A stretch of DNA of 64,000 bases from JANQPC01 sp039208375 (GCA_039208375.1 JBCCRC010000010.1:4138-68137), one strand, 5' to 3'; counted from the first letter of the stretch, positions 41,051 to 49,994 are shown. Translations and numbers: made by a program. Notes: generated by a model not told the origin, from the sequence alone.

Positions 41051-41730
41051 CCCATGCGGGCGCGAAGGGTTTTCGACACGGCCCACGCAACCGGCAGGAT
41101 GGCCGTTACCCCACATGCGGCGATCATGAGCATCGCATTGTCCACCGTTGCCATCCCCGCCCCAAGCGCGGCGAAAGCAAAGCTTGCCGGCAGCACCCCG
41201 AGCGTTGTTGCAATCGCGAAGCTTGAGGCGCGGATCGAGGTGAGGCCGGCAACATAGCTGACGGCATCGAACGAGATGAACGGGATCAGACGCGAGACAA
41301 AGATGGCGAGCGCGAGATGCGCCTCCGATCGCGGCCGGGTGATCCATTGCGCGAGGGGCAAGTTCGATTTGGCAAACGGCTGATAGCCCAGCCCCCGTGC
41401 AAGAAAGAACGCGATCAGTGCCCCTAGAATGGCGCCAATTGCCGTCAGGCTGCCACCCATAACGGGGCCGAACATGGCGCCCGCAGCCATTGCAACCGGC
41501 CCACTTGGGATGGGCGAGACGACAACGGCAAGTGCGAGGCAAAGAACAACAGCCAGTGGCCCGAACCGTGCGATGATTATGGAAAGCGCGTCAGGATCTG
41601 ACAAATCGCCCAGCGGAAGATGCAATCCCAAAAGCGCTAGTAGCCCCAAAACCGAAACGCCTGCGATGATCTTGAACCCGAGTGGTAGGAACGTCCCCAC
41701 CGGGCGATTTCGTGCTGTGTTGTTTTCCAT
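41047..41730 (-). CDS. TVP38/TMEM64-family (DedA-like) membrane protein
   Basis: 227 residues from ATG 41730. Six or so helices; the family core is visible as GPVAMAAGAMFGPVMGGSLTAIGAILGALIAFFLARGLG and FVSRLIPFISFDAVSYVAGLTSIRASSFAIATTLGVLPASF. Members of this superfamily are now viewed as lipid scramblases or membrane-homeostasis factors. It is alone in its direction, ends within the response-regulator stop and has the C-terminal RARMG tail. Confidence 0.85.
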   Translation of the reverse strand: MENNTARNRPVGTFLPLGFKIIAGVSVLGLLALLGLHLPLGDLSDPDALSIIIARFGPLAVVLCLALAVVVSPIPSGPVAMAAGAMFGPVMGGSLTAIGAILGALIAFFLARGLGYQPFAKSNLPLAQWITRPRSEAHLALAIFVSRLIPFISFDAVSYVAGLTSIRASSFAIATTLGVLPASFAFAALGAGMATVDNAMLMIAACGVTAILPVAWAVSKTLRARMG

Positions 41731-41969
41731 GTTCTTGCCTATCTGCACAGGGCGCCAAACTGTTGGTCCGGAAAGGCGCCGAGATGGGTGCTGGCTAAAG
41801 GCTTGAGATTTCCGTTTGACGTCAAAAACGCCAAGTCGTGTTTCATTTGTTTCGCGGCAGGCGCGGGTCATACCCATGCCACCAGAAGGCGCCCGGGCAT
41901 CCGAGCAACGGGTTTGCTGATTGACCGCCCGAGCACCGCGGCAAAGACGAACGGCGCTAAATCGCGCTT

Positions 41970-42424
41970 TCAGCGAAACACTCGTTTCAGCACCGCCACC
42001 AATAGCCCGTCACCACCCGTCAGGGCGATAACAACGAACAAATCCTGCGGCGTTCCCGGAACCCGCCAGCCCAAAAACCCAAGCAACCCGATTGCAAGGA
42101 CTTGAGCGGCAATCAGCGCAGTTTCCGCACTGATTGCGCCAGGGGCCGCTAGGCCGAATGCAAGGGGGGGCCATTTGCGGCCAGAGATACAGGTCGACTG
42201 TGCTGCCAAACCGCGCGAAAGTCAGATTGAGTGGCCGCGCTTTGCCTTTGTCGAATGCGCTCACAGATTTCGGCGCAGGCTTTTGCAACGGCAACGGCGA
42301 AGACTGAACCAAACAACAACACCGCTACCGCGGCAGGGTTCTCAATCGGCGCGTGCATCGGCATCAGAAGCACCATCATCGTGATTGCTCCGTAGATAAC
42401 CCCGAAGGCCGCTTCGTGAGCCAT
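41970..42424 (-). pseudogene. Membrane-protein gene interrupted by a frameshift at a C7 tract
   Basis: From ATG 42424 the frame codes for a hydrophobic N-terminus (MAHEAAFGVIYGAITMMVLL, then VLLFGSVFAVAVAKACAEI). After the run of seven C on the minus strand (42164-42170) this frame ends at 42149, whereas the next frame continues as PPLAFGLAAPGAISAETALIAAQVLAIGLLGFLGW to 41970. Adding one C would join them into a product of about 150 residues with four helices. It is a true frameshift, a phase-variable gene or a sequencing error. I do not know the function of the family. Confidence 0.65.
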
Positions 42425-42880
42425 GGCAGAAGGGCCCTCCGACCGATGCACCGCACCAGCGAAGCGTGGGGTTCGGGTGACCCGATAAATCTGTCGCAAA
42501 ACATCCGACCAAGTTGGGCGGTTGTTCGACGGGCAGTAGCCCGTTTTCGACTGATGTGATTTTGGGGCCCGCAGTCATCGCTCGCTCCGATGGGAGTTGT
42601 TGGTGCGAACGACGTGAACATACCGCGTTTTCTCGGTGGCCGAACATTGCGGTGTTGGCGCGGCGAGACATCAACTTTGGCACTTCATCCTTCAATGCAA
42701 ATGGAACTGGCGGGAGACTCTCGAACGTTTCCTCTTCAATCACATCGTCTAGCTCCTTGTGTCCGTGCCACTGATTGACGGCTGGTCAAACAGGGGTCTG
42801 GAGCTGTTGGACGCAAGTCGCGCGCTGCGTGTCGTTGCATGCTTTGGGAAGGCAACCGTTAGCTGACCGCCGGCCACCCG
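42425..42880. other. Intergenic stretch without a supported gene
   Basis: 456 bases between the frameshifted membrane-protein gene and the epimerase gene. Open frames occur on both strands (for example 42342-42743 minus) but none has a ribosome-binding site, membrane segment or recognisable motif, and they compete with each other. No clear promoter or terminator was seen. Confidence 0.5.
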
Positions 42881-43768
42881 CTATGCTTCCAGTTCCTCAC
42901 GCCAGGAATGCTTGGGGCAAAAGCCGAGCAGGTCTTTCGCCTTCTGATTTGAGTAGAAAGTCTGCGTGGTCCCCATGTCACCAACTGGCACGCACGCGTA
43001 GTAGGTTTTGACAAGCTCTTCCGTCGACAAATCGACCGAATGGTCATCGTTGGACACGTTGAAGATCTGGAAGCCCAGCCCGTCGGCCAGCAGGCAGCAT
43101 TCCACCATTTGCCCCAGATCCCGCGCATCGATATAGGCAAAGATGTTGCGGCGCCTGACGCCAGGATCGGCCAGAAAGCCTGGAAAGAGTTCTGCGTATT
43201 CGTTGGGCTCGATGACGTTGTTGATACGCAGGCCGTAGATGTCGAACCCCGTACGCCGCTGGAAGCTGCGCGCCGTTACTTCGTTCACTACCTTGGACAT
43301 CGCGTAGCTGTCTTCGGGCACCACCGGATGGTCTTCGTCGATCGGAAGATACTCCGGCCGCCGCTCACCATCGGCAAAACAGATCCCATAGGTTGTTTCG
43401 GACGAAGCGAAGATGATCTTGCGCACCCCGAACTTCACGGCTGCATCGATGACGTTGTAGGTACCAATCGTATTGACGCGATAGCATTCGTTGTCAGACG
43501 TCATGAGCAGGCGCGGCACGGCGGCGAAATGCACCACAGCGTCGAATTTGGGCACGCCCGTTCCCGGCTCCAGCTCGTCAAATCCCGCATAGGCGCCCAT
43601 CACGTCAAACATCTGGCCCGCATCGGTGACGTCCGCGAGCCGATCATCCACACCCGGCGCATCGAGCGGGCGCGTGTCGACATTCACAATGCGATGGCCG
43701 CGCCCTGCCAGATAGGCCACTGCATGGCGGCCCGCCTTTCCGGATCCGCCGGTGAACAGAATACGCAT
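42881..43768 (-). CDS. NAD-dependent epimerase/dehydratase (extended SDR)
   Basis: 295 residues. Extended short-chain dehydrogenase: FTGGSGKAGRHAVAYLAGRGH cofactor motif, the VVHFAAVPR and NTIGTYNVIDAA elements, catalytic serine/threonine in FASSETTYG and the YxxxK pair in DSYAMSKVVNE, then a sugar-binding C-terminal half with YIDARDLGQM. It could be a UDP-sugar epimerase, a uronate dehydrogenase or act on an inositol-derived sugar acid. It follows iolB in the same direction after 70 bases, which makes a role in inositol or uronate breakdown the best guess. Confidence 0.83.
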   Translation of the reverse strand: MRILFTGGSGKAGRHAVAYLAGRGHRIVNVDTRPLDAPGVDDRLADVTDAGQMFDVMGAYAGFDELEPGTGVPKFDAVVHFAAVPRLLMTSDNECYRVNTIGTYNVIDAAVKFGVRKIIFASSETTYGICFADGERRPEYLPIDEDHPVVPEDSYAMSKVVNEVTARSFQRRTGFDIYGLRINNVIEPNEYAELFPGFLADPGVRRRNIFAYIDARDLGQMVECCLLADGLGFQIFNVSNDDHSVDLSTEELVKTYYACVPVGDMGTTQTFYSNQKAKDLLGFCPKHSWREELEA

Positions 43769-43838
43769 CGCTCCGCCCTTCCTTGAGACTGTTCGGTAAC
43801 CGCGTCAGTCGATGCGGATCACCCTCGCGCCGGGCGCG

Positions 43839-44645
43839 TCAACCATCCCGCTCAACGATCCATGCCACTTCCGGGGCCGGAACAAAACGCCAGTTTCGGC
43901 GGGGCCCGGCCATCACGTTGAGGTAATACATCTCAAAGCCGTAAGGCGCGCCGCAGGGGTGGTGGCCGCGAGGCACAAGAACCACATCGCCGTCGGATAC
44001 AGCCATGGTTTCATCTAGGGAGCCATCGTCGGTGTAGACCCGCTGGATGCCAAAGCCGCTGGCGGGGTTCAGGCGGTGGTAGTAGGTCTCTTCAAGATAG
44101 GTGACCCGCGGAAAATCGTCTTCGTCGTGGCGATGGCTGGGATAGGACGACCAGTGGCCTGCCGGCGTGAAGACCTCTGTAACCAAAAGGCTATCGGCGT
44201 AGTCCTCATTCTCCATCGCAATGTTGTTGATGTGGCGCGTGTTGGTGCCCGTCCCGCGTGGGGTGAGCATAATCCCGTCTGGGCCGATCCGGCGCGCCTC
44301 GTGGCCGCCCTGCCCTGGCGCGGAACACACCGCAAGAACACAGTCGGTTTCTGCCGTGGCCTGCCACGTCGTGCCGTTGGGCAGGTAAAGGCAATGGGGG
44401 GGCGTTTTCTCAAAAACATCCATCCGGTCACCCAAAACGCCCCAATCGCGCCCGGCCCCAGACAAAACTGCCTTGCCCTCAATGATAACAAGGATCACTT
44501 CCCGGTCGCCGGTGGCTTCCGATGCCGTATCGCCCGCTTGAAGCCGATAGAGCGAAAAGCCGACATAGCGCCAACCGGCGCTTTCCGGTGTGATTTGGTG
44601 AACTTTTCCGCGGGCCCCGAACGGCTTTTGCAGCAGGTCTGGCAT
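43839..44645 (-). CDS. iolB: 5-deoxy-glucuronate isomerase (IolB)
   Basis: 268 residues, a double cupin. KVHQITPESAGWRYVGFSLY at the start, a TTWQATAETDCVLAVCSAP segment and the metal site YPSHRHDEDDFPRVTYLEETYYHRL (two His, Glu and a later His) identify IolB, which isomerises 5-deoxy-D-glucuronate to 2-deoxy-5-keto-D-gluconate in myo-inositol breakdown. It lies downstream of an inositol-type ABC transporter, a 200-base gap away, with the same direction. The remaining genes iolC, iolD and iolE are not in the window. Confidence 0.92.
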   Translation of the reverse strand: MPDLLQKPFGARGKVHQITPESAGWRYVGFSLYRLQAGDTASEATGDREVILVIIEGKAVLSGAGRDWGVLGDRMDVFEKTPPHCLYLPNGTTWQATAETDCVLAVCSAPGQGGHEARRIGPDGIMLTPRGTGTNTRHINNIAMENEDYADSLLVTEVFTPAGHWSSYPSHRHDEDDFPRVTYLEETYYHRLNPASGFGIQRVYTDDGSLDETMAVSDGDVVLVPRGHHPCGAPYGFEMYYLNVMAGPRRNWRFVPAPEVAWIVERDG

Positions 44646-44846
44646 TAAGATCGTTCCTCGTCATGTGGGGCTTTGGGAGGCAGACGCACCGATGGTGCCG
44701 CCAATTGCGCGGGCGAACAATGCGCGTCGCGCACGCCACGCGCGGCGTGTTCTATCTGTCGGGCCGCGAGGCGGTGCGGATGCCACCGCGCCCGCGGCCC
44801 TTCCTGCACAGGGCAGGAAACCAGATCAGATGGCGCAGCCGTCGCG

Positions 44847-45665
44847 TTAGACAGTGCCGCCGAGAGATCCCTCAAGCTCCGCCATTTCCTGGCCGCCGGC
44901 CATGAGATCCTGAAGCGCCTCTGGCGTGATTTCGCCCCGCGTCGCCGTTCCAAGCGTCTTGCCGCGATTGAGAACCGTGAACCGATCCCCCACCGCCAAC
45001 GCATGGCGCACATTGTGACTGATGAACACCACACCGATACCCTGCTTGCGCACCCGATCGATCGTGGCCAGCACGTTTGAGGTTTGGCGCACACCAAGGG
45101 CCGATGTCGGCTCATCTAGGATCAGAATCTTCGCACCGAAGTAGACGGCCCGCGCGATGGCCACCGTCTGCCGTTCGCCGCCCGAAAGCGTTCCCACCGC
45201 CTGATCAGGCGCGCGCAAGTTAATGCCCATCTTGCGCATTTCCTCCATCGTGGCGGCATTCATCCGCTCGGTATCCATGCGTTTGAAGGGCCCCTTGCCC
45301 GTGGTGGGCTCGCGCCCCATGAAGAAGTTCCGCGTCACGCTCATCAGCGGGATCATGGCAAGATCCTGGAACACGGTTGCGATACCCGCCTCCATCGCAT
45401 CGCGCGGCGTGGCGAAATCCATGTGCTTGCCTTCGAAAAAGATCTCGCCCTTCGTTGGCTGGTGCACGCCCGACATGGTTTTGATGAAGGTCGATTTTCC
45501 CGCGCCATTGTCACCGAGCAAGCAATGGCACTCGCCGGCTTTCACATCAAAGCTGACACCCGCCAAGGCAATGATATTGCCGAAGTGCTTTTCGATGTTC
45601 TTCATCTCAACGATGGGAGCGCCTGCCGGCGCATCGCCGTGGTGATATGTCGTGTCTACGGTCAT
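44847..45665 (-). CDS. Sugar/inositol ABC transporter ATP-binding protein
   Basis: 272 residues, a single nucleotide-binding domain as in FrcA-type systems rather than the duplicated RbsA form. Walker A GDNGAGKST near residue 54, FQDLAMIPLMSVTRNFFMGREP, signature LSGGERQT, Walker B ILILDEPTSALG and switch FISHNV. It starts 1 base after the permease stop. With the permease and binding protein it should import myo-inositol given iolB, iolG and the RpiR repressor around it. Confidence 0.9.
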   Translation of the reverse strand: MTVDTTYHHGDAPAGAPIVEMKNIEKHFGNIIALAGVSFDVKAGECHCLLGDNGAGKSTFIKTMSGVHQPTKGEIFFEGKHMDFATPRDAMEAGIATVFQDLAMIPLMSVTRNFFMGREPTTGKGPFKRMDTERMNAATMEEMRKMGINLRAPDQAVGTLSGGERQTVAIARAVYFGAKILILDEPTSALGVRQTSNVLATIDRVRKQGIGVVFISHNVRHALAVGDRFTVLNRGKTLGTATRGEITPEALQDLMAGGQEMAELEGSLGGTV

Positions 45666-45666
45666 A

Positions 45667-46776
45667 TCAGCGCTCCCCCGTCACACGCTTGCGAATGGCG
45701 TTGTTAAAGAGAACCGCGATCAGAAGCATCCCGCCAAGGAAGACTTGAAACCAATCCTGGTCAAACCCGGTATAGGTTAGGCCGATCACCACCATGCCGA
45801 AGATGATCGCGCCGAAGAATGCACCAATGGCCGAGCCGTAGCCGCCTGTCAGCAGGCAGCCGCCGATCACTGCGGCGATGATCGCCTCGAACTCTTTCTG
45901 AAAGCCGCGGCGCGCATCGGTCGATCCAGCATCCATCACAGTGATGATCGCAACCATTGCCGCACAGCACGCGGTTACCATGAAGAGCGAGATCTTCACC
46001 TTCCGCACCGGCACGCCGGAATTCGTGGCCGCGTTCGGGTCCCCCCCCGCCGCGAAAATCCAGTTGCCCACAGGCGTTCGCAACAACACCCACGTGGCCA
46101 CCAGAGCAATGATCAGAAACCAGATGATCTCGATCGGAATGCCCGGCACTTTCGGTGTGCCGTTATTGAATGTCTCCACAAGGCCGCGATCTGCGAGCCA
46201 GGCGAAAAGGCCGGGAAACGCATCGCCCGAAAAGAATGGCGCCAACCAGTCGCCCTCAGTTGCATCGCGGACGCCACGCAGCTGTGTCGACCCGCCGGTG
46301 GCGATCTTTAGGCCCACAAGCGAGAGGCCGCGCAGAATAAAGAGGAAGGCGAGTGTTACGATGAACGAGGGCAGACCGGATCGGATCACGATGAAGCCAT
46401 TGATCGAACCAACCGCCGCGGCAAACACGAAAGTGGCCGGGATGGCGACGATCAGCGGAAGGCCGAACGTAACGGTCGCCGCCGCGAAGAAGAGCCCGGC
46501 AAACGCCACCATGGATCCGATCGAAAGATCGAACTCACCACCAATCATCAAAAGGGCTGCGCCGATGGCCAGGATCCCAAGCTGTGCGGCAGGCGTCATG
46601 AAATTCATCAGGCCAGACAGGGTAAACATCGCGCTGTCTGCGGTAATGAGAAAAAAGATCGTCACGAGGACGACGCCGGCGATTGCCCCAAGCTCAGGGC
46701 GCTTCATCAGGCGCGAGCCGAAGCTCTCGGCTTTCAGGCGTTCGTCGATCACCTGCTCAGGTGTCGTATCTGACAT
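45667..46776 (-). CDS. Sugar/inositol ABC transporter permease
   Basis: 369 residues, about ten helices, BPD_transp_2 (RbsC/FrcC) family: MIGGEFDLSIGSMVAFAGLFFA near residue 80, GSINGFIVIRSGLPSFIVTLAFLFILRGL near 125, and AVIGGCLLTGGYGSAIGAFFGA near 290. The C-terminal half has the GGDPNAATNSGVPVRKVK element. It lies 87 bases after the binding-protein gene, and this gap holds a GC-rich hairpin (46809-46840) that probably lowers permease relative to binding-protein expression. Confidence 0.9.
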   Translation of the reverse strand: MSDTTPEQVIDERLKAESFGSRLMKRPELGAIAGVVLVTIFFLITADSAMFTLSGLMNFMTPAAQLGILAIGAALLMIGGEFDLSIGSMVAFAGLFFAAATVTFGLPLIVAIPATFVFAAAVGSINGFIVIRSGLPSFIVTLAFLFILRGLSLVGLKIATGGSTQLRGVRDATEGDWLAPFFSGDAFPGLFAWLADRGLVETFNNGTPKVPGIPIEIIWFLIIALVATWVLLRTPVGNWIFAAGGDPNAATNSGVPVRKVKISLFMVTACCAAMVAIITVMDAGSTDARRGFQKEFEAIIAAVIGGCLLTGGYGSAIGAFFGAIIFGMVVIGLTYTGFDQDWFQVFLGGMLLIAVLFNNAIRKRVTGER

Positions 46777-46808
46777 TGTGGTCTCCTCCCATGACCGTTT
46801 GAATGAAA

Positions 46809-46840
46809 GGGGCCGCAGCGCAGTTTCACGCAGCGGCCCC
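46809..46840 (-). other. GC-rich hairpin between binding-protein and permease genes
   Basis: GGGGCCGC (46809-46816) pairs with GCGGCCCC (46833-46840); the stem continues after one mismatch. On the transcribed strand it is followed by TTTCATTC, not a clean U-run. Such hairpins protect the upstream binding-protein mRNA end or attenuate transcription into the permease. Confidence 0.6.
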
Positions 46841-46863
46841 TCCTCACGCTGTATCGGTCACAC

Positions 46864-47784
46864 CTAGCGGATGCCTTGCGCGGAAAGCTCGATCACCATG
46901 GCTGCTTTATCTGCCGTCACCAGGTTGGGGCCAGACGGAACATTGCCGCCCGGCATCAGGCCGTAGTTCGACGTATTGGCCAGGAAAACAACGGGCAGAT
47001 AGCCCTGCAGAAACTGCTGCTGATCGATAGCGAAGGCTGCATCGCCCGCCACAATCGATTCAAGGAAGCTTGCTGAGAGGTCGAACGACGCCACCGCCAC
47101 GTCGCGGCCCGAACCTTGGGCAGCATTCACCGCCGGTTCCCCCGCAAGGCTTGCGCCCAACGCCATTACCGTGTCGATATCTTCGTTCGAGGCGAGTGCC
47201 GCTGCGACCTTGGATTCAATCTCAGCAGGGTCGTTGCCCGTGGGAAGAACCTCAACGGTGCCGCCGAACCCTTCGGCGAAGCCCGAGCAACGCAGATCAA
47301 GCGCCACGTTGCCCACCTCGTGGTTGACGCAGACCGCGGTTGTGCCGCCCATCTCCGCAAGCTTTGCGCCTGCCGCGACACCGGCATCAAACTCCGACTG
47401 GCCGACATGCAGGCTCACGCCAAGGTCCGCCGCCACATCGGACCCCGAATTCATCGAGATCACCGGAATGCCCGCGGCGACGGCGCGTTCGATCGAGGGG
47501 CCAAGCGCATCGCCATCCGGGATCGAGACGACAAGCCCGTCCGGCTCCTGGTTCACTGCCGCGTCGATCAGCTGGCTCATCGCCACCATGTCAAACGTCT
47601 CAGGCGCGCGGTAATCGACATTTGCGCCCGTGTGCTCGGCGGCAAGATCGACACCGTTCTTCACGACCGACCAGAACGGGTCGTTCGCCTGCCCGTGGCT
47701 GACCACGATGATATCCTGCGCCAGTGCCGGCGCAGCAAATCCTAAGGCCGCGGCAAACGCGGCCGTTTTCACAAATTTGGTCAT
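46864..47784 (-). CDS. Periplasmic sugar (myo-inositol) binding protein
   Basis: 306 residues with signal peptide (MTKFVKTAAFAAALGFAAPALA). Type I periplasmic fold: IIVVSHGQANDPFWSVVKNGVDLAAEHTGANVDYRAPETFD, then EPDGLVVSIPDGDALGPSIERAVAAGIPVISMNSG and GQSEFDAGVAAGAKLAEMG, as in ribose/inositol-binding proteins. Operon context with iolB and a RpiR repressor points to myo-inositol. A near-match to an IolR site (AGAA-N6-TTCC, 47877-47890) lies about 95 bases upstream of its start. Confidence 0.87.
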   Translation of the reverse strand: MTKFVKTAAFAAALGFAAPALAQDIIVVSHGQANDPFWSVVKNGVDLAAEHTGANVDYRAPETFDMVAMSQLIDAAVNQEPDGLVVSIPDGDALGPSIERAVAAGIPVISMNSGSDVAADLGVSLHVGQSEFDAGVAAGAKLAEMGGTTAVCVNHEVGNVALDLRCSGFAEGFGGTVEVLPTGNDPAEIESKVAAALASNEDIDTVMALGASLAGEPAVNAAQGSGRDVAVASFDLSASFLESIVAGDAAFAIDQQQFLQGYLPVVFLANTSNYGLMPGGNVPSGPNLVTADKAAMVIELSAQGIR

Positions 47785-47876
47785 AGTTCCTCCCTTGACC
47801 TGTCTGGGGTTTCCCCCCTTCTTTTTCGGGCTTGGCGAGTGCCATCTGCCCCACCTTGCCTCTTTCGAAGCAAAAT

Positions 47877-47890
47877 AGAATTATTATTCC
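47877..47890. promoter_or_regulatory. Candidate IolR/RpiR half-conserved site before the binding-protein gene
   Basis: AGAA-TTATTA-TTCC differs by one base from the GGAA-N6-TTCC pattern seen at 48795-48808 in front of iolG. Located between the repressor and transporter genes. Confidence 0.45.
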
Positions 47891-47915
47891 GAGTATTGAC
47901 GAATCTTCCTTTCTG

Positions 47916-48746
47916 TCAACCCGGCTCCCGCAGAGCGCGCACTGCAACCGCAAGCGCGGTCGTCAGCGTGAGCGAGGCGTTCAGCGATCTGAATCCCCCA
48001 ACCTCATCCTCCCGCGCAATCAGAAGTTCAGAAGCACAATCGGCCACTGGGCATTTCTCGGTATCGGTTAGGCAAAAAACAGGTATGCCCCGCACCGCGA
48101 TCGACTTGGCCAGCGCGACAGTCTCTTCCGAAAACGGCGCATATGTGACGGCGAAAAGCACATCCCCGGGAAAGATAGCCCTACCAGCATTCAGCATGCC
48201 TGCGCCAAAATGAAGCTGCGCGGGAACACCCAGCTGATCGAAGATATAGGCCATACTGCTGACAACCGAGAAGGCCCTCCGCAACCCAACAAGATGCACG
48301 ACACGCGCATCGGCCATGCTTTGAGCAATTCGATCAAGGCCCTCATTTGTAACGCTGCTTGCCAGCCCGATCAGAGATTTGTGGCCGGCTTCCGAGAAGT
48401 CGGCGAGAAGACGGCCAGTGCCCATGGCACCGGTTTCGCGTAGGTTGGCCAAACGCTCGTTATACGCAGGCCGAAAGTCCGTCACCCTGGCCCGGAACAG
48501 CGATTGCATCTCGGTGTAGCCCGAAAACCCAAGCGCTTGACAGAAGCGCATATAGGCAGAGGGCGCCACACCACAGGCCTCTGCCAACTCCGACACTTTC
48601 GAGACGGCGATCAGATGAAGGTGCTGGCGCGTGAAACTCGCGCACTGCTTCAACCGCTTTGGCAGGCGGTCAGTTACAGCGTCCAGCCGTTCGATCACTT
48701 CGGTCACGTTCGTGGGCGCGTCCTGAACGGCCATTTCGTCGTGCAT
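47916..48746 (-). CDS. MurR/RpiR-family repressor of inositol genes (IolR-like)
   Basis: 276 residues. N-terminal helix-turn-helix (KVSELAEACGVAPSAYMRFCQALGFSGYTEMQSLFR) typical of RpiR, then a SIS sugar-phosphate domain (~130-260) with VHLVGLRRAFSVVSSMAYIF and DVLFAVTYAPFSEETVALAKS. RpiR-type IolR proteins in alphaproteobacteria repress iol genes until an inositol intermediate binds. It is divergent from iolG, and two overlapping GGAA/TTCC dyads lie in the 131-base gap. Confidence 0.88.
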   Translation of the reverse strand: MHDEMAVQDAPTNVTEVIERLDAVTDRLPKRLKQCASFTRQHLHLIAVSKVSELAEACGVAPSAYMRFCQALGFSGYTEMQSLFRARVTDFRPAYNERLANLRETGAMGTGRLLADFSEAGHKSLIGLASSVTNEGLDRIAQSMADARVVHLVGLRRAFSVVSSMAYIFDQLGVPAQLHFGAGMLNAGRAIFPGDVLFAVTYAPFSEETVALAKSIAVRGIPVFCLTDTEKCPVADCASELLIAREDEVGGFRSLNASLTLTTALAVAVRALREPG

Positions 48747-48783
48747 GCCCGCCTCCGTCTTGACAGCCGAACCTTAGCAGCAC

Positions 48784-48808
48784 ATTCCAAGAATGGAATA
48801 GAAATTCC
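48784..48808. promoter_or_regulatory. IolR-type operator before iolG
   Basis: Two overlapping dyads: ATTCCA-AGAA-TGGAAT (48784-48799), a perfect 6-4-6 repeat, and GGAA-TAGAAA-TTCC (48795-48808), which matches the GGAA-N6-TTCC motif described for IolR of Sinorhizobium meliloti. They lie between the RpiR gene and iolG, 70 bases before the iolG start. Confidence 0.72.
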
Positions 48809-48877
48809 GTTCTGCGCGAGGCGAGAACATTGGCGCAGGGAACCATTGAACGATGCACCATTTTCGGGAGGAACGCC

Positions 48878-49879
48878 ATGAAAGTCGCGATCATCGGCGC
48901 TGGCCGGATCGGTAGGGTCCATGCCAAATCCATCAAATCCGATCCGCGATCCGAGCTTGTGGCCGTGACGGATCCGATCCCCAACGCAGCAGAAGCGCTG
49001 GCGCGGGAGCACGGAATCGTCGCACGCGACCTCGATAGCATTCTGGCCGACCCAGGCATCGACGCGATCCTCATCGCGTCGTCCACCAACACTCATGCTG
49101 AACTGATCGAGAAAGGCGCGCGGGCGGGCAAGGCGATCTTCTGCGAAAAACCGATTGACCTTGATCTAGGCCGTGCGCTGAAGGTGCGCGCCGTTGCCGC
49201 CAGTCATGACAAGCCGATGATGATGGGCTTCAACCGGCGGTTCGATCCGAATTTCACGGCCCTAAAGGCGGCGCTAGATGCCGGGGCCGTGGGCAAGGGC
49301 GAGCTTCTTACGGTTACGTCTTACGACCCCGCGCCACCGCCAGTGAGCTACATCAAAGTGTCAGGCGGGCTCTATCGCGATATGATGATCCACGATTTTG
49401 ACATGTGCGCGTTCCTCTTCGGAATGCCGAAATCCGTTATGGCCCATGGCGCCTGTCTCGTAGATCCCGAAATCGGTGCGGCGGGCGATGTGGACACCGC
49501 CGTTGTTGTTCTCTCCTACGAAGACGGGCGCCTGGCCACAATCCGCAACTCTCGCCGCGCGCCCTACGGATACGATCAGCGCGTTGAGGTGCTGGGCTCG
49601 GAAGGCACCCTGTCCGTTGAGAACGAGGTGGAAAACACGGTGGTGGCTTCGACGGCTGCGGGGATCGTCTCGGCCAAGCCCGTTCATTTCTTTCTTGAGC
49701 GTTATATGCGCGCCTACGCGATCGAATGGTCTGCGTTCGTGGATGCTTGCATTGAGGGAACTCCTGTGCCCGCGTCGATCCAAGATGGTGTGAATGCGCT
49801 CGCGATGGCGGAAGCTGCCAATGCCTCTTATGCTAAAGGCCGGCCGGTTGAGATCACCCCGGATTTAACAGGCACCTGA
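48878..49879 (+). CDS. iolG: Inositol 2-dehydrogenase (IolG)
   Basis: 333 residues from ATG 48878, preceded by GGGAGG. Rossmann start VAIIGAGRIGRVHAKSI, the EKP catalytic lysine in IFCEKPIDLD near residue 95, MGFNRRFDPNF, and the MIHDFDMCAFLFG motif with the catalytic Asp/His near 170. This is the GFO/IDH/MocA family, and the set with iolB, the inositol importer and RpiR supports oxidation of myo-inositol to scyllo-inosose with NAD. Divergent from the repressor. Confidence 0.9.
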   Translation: MKVAIIGAGRIGRVHAKSIKSDPRSELVAVTDPIPNAAEALAREHGIVARDLDSILADPGIDAILIASSTNTHAELIEKGARAGKAIFCEKPIDLDLGRALKVRAVAASHDKPMMMGFNRRFDPNFTALKAALDAGAVGKGELLTVTSYDPAPPPVSYIKVSGGLYRDMMIHDFDMCAFLFGMPKSVMAHGACLVDPEIGAAGDVDTAVVVLSYEDGRLATIRNSRRAPYGYDQRVEVLGSEGTLSVENEVENTVVASTAAGIVSAKPVHFFLERYMRAYAIEWSAFVDACIEGTPVPASIQDGVNALAMAEAANASYAKGRPVEITPDLTGT

Positions 49880-49975
49880 ACCTTCGCTTCAGCGGAGCAT
49901 GCCGACACGCAGTTTCGAGGTCATCCCCTGCGGCATCAGTTCGCGGCTGCAGCCCTTGCACGGAAGAAAGCATCG

Positions 49976-49994
49976 GTATACTTTTGTATACAAA
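49976..49994. promoter_or_regulatory. GntR-type palindromes before acnB
   Basis: TTTGTATACAAA (49983-49994) is a perfect 12-base palindrome of the TNGTATACNA type bound by FadR-subfamily GntR regulators, and a second GTATAC lies 4 bases before its GTATAC core (49976-49981). The site is 75 bases upstream of the acnB start. Confidence 0.5.

Noticed and set aside
42342..42743. 133-codon minus-strand frame before the epimerase gene
   Set aside because: Polar, unstructured translation that overlaps the N-terminus of the frameshifted membrane-protein gene; no ribosome-binding site.
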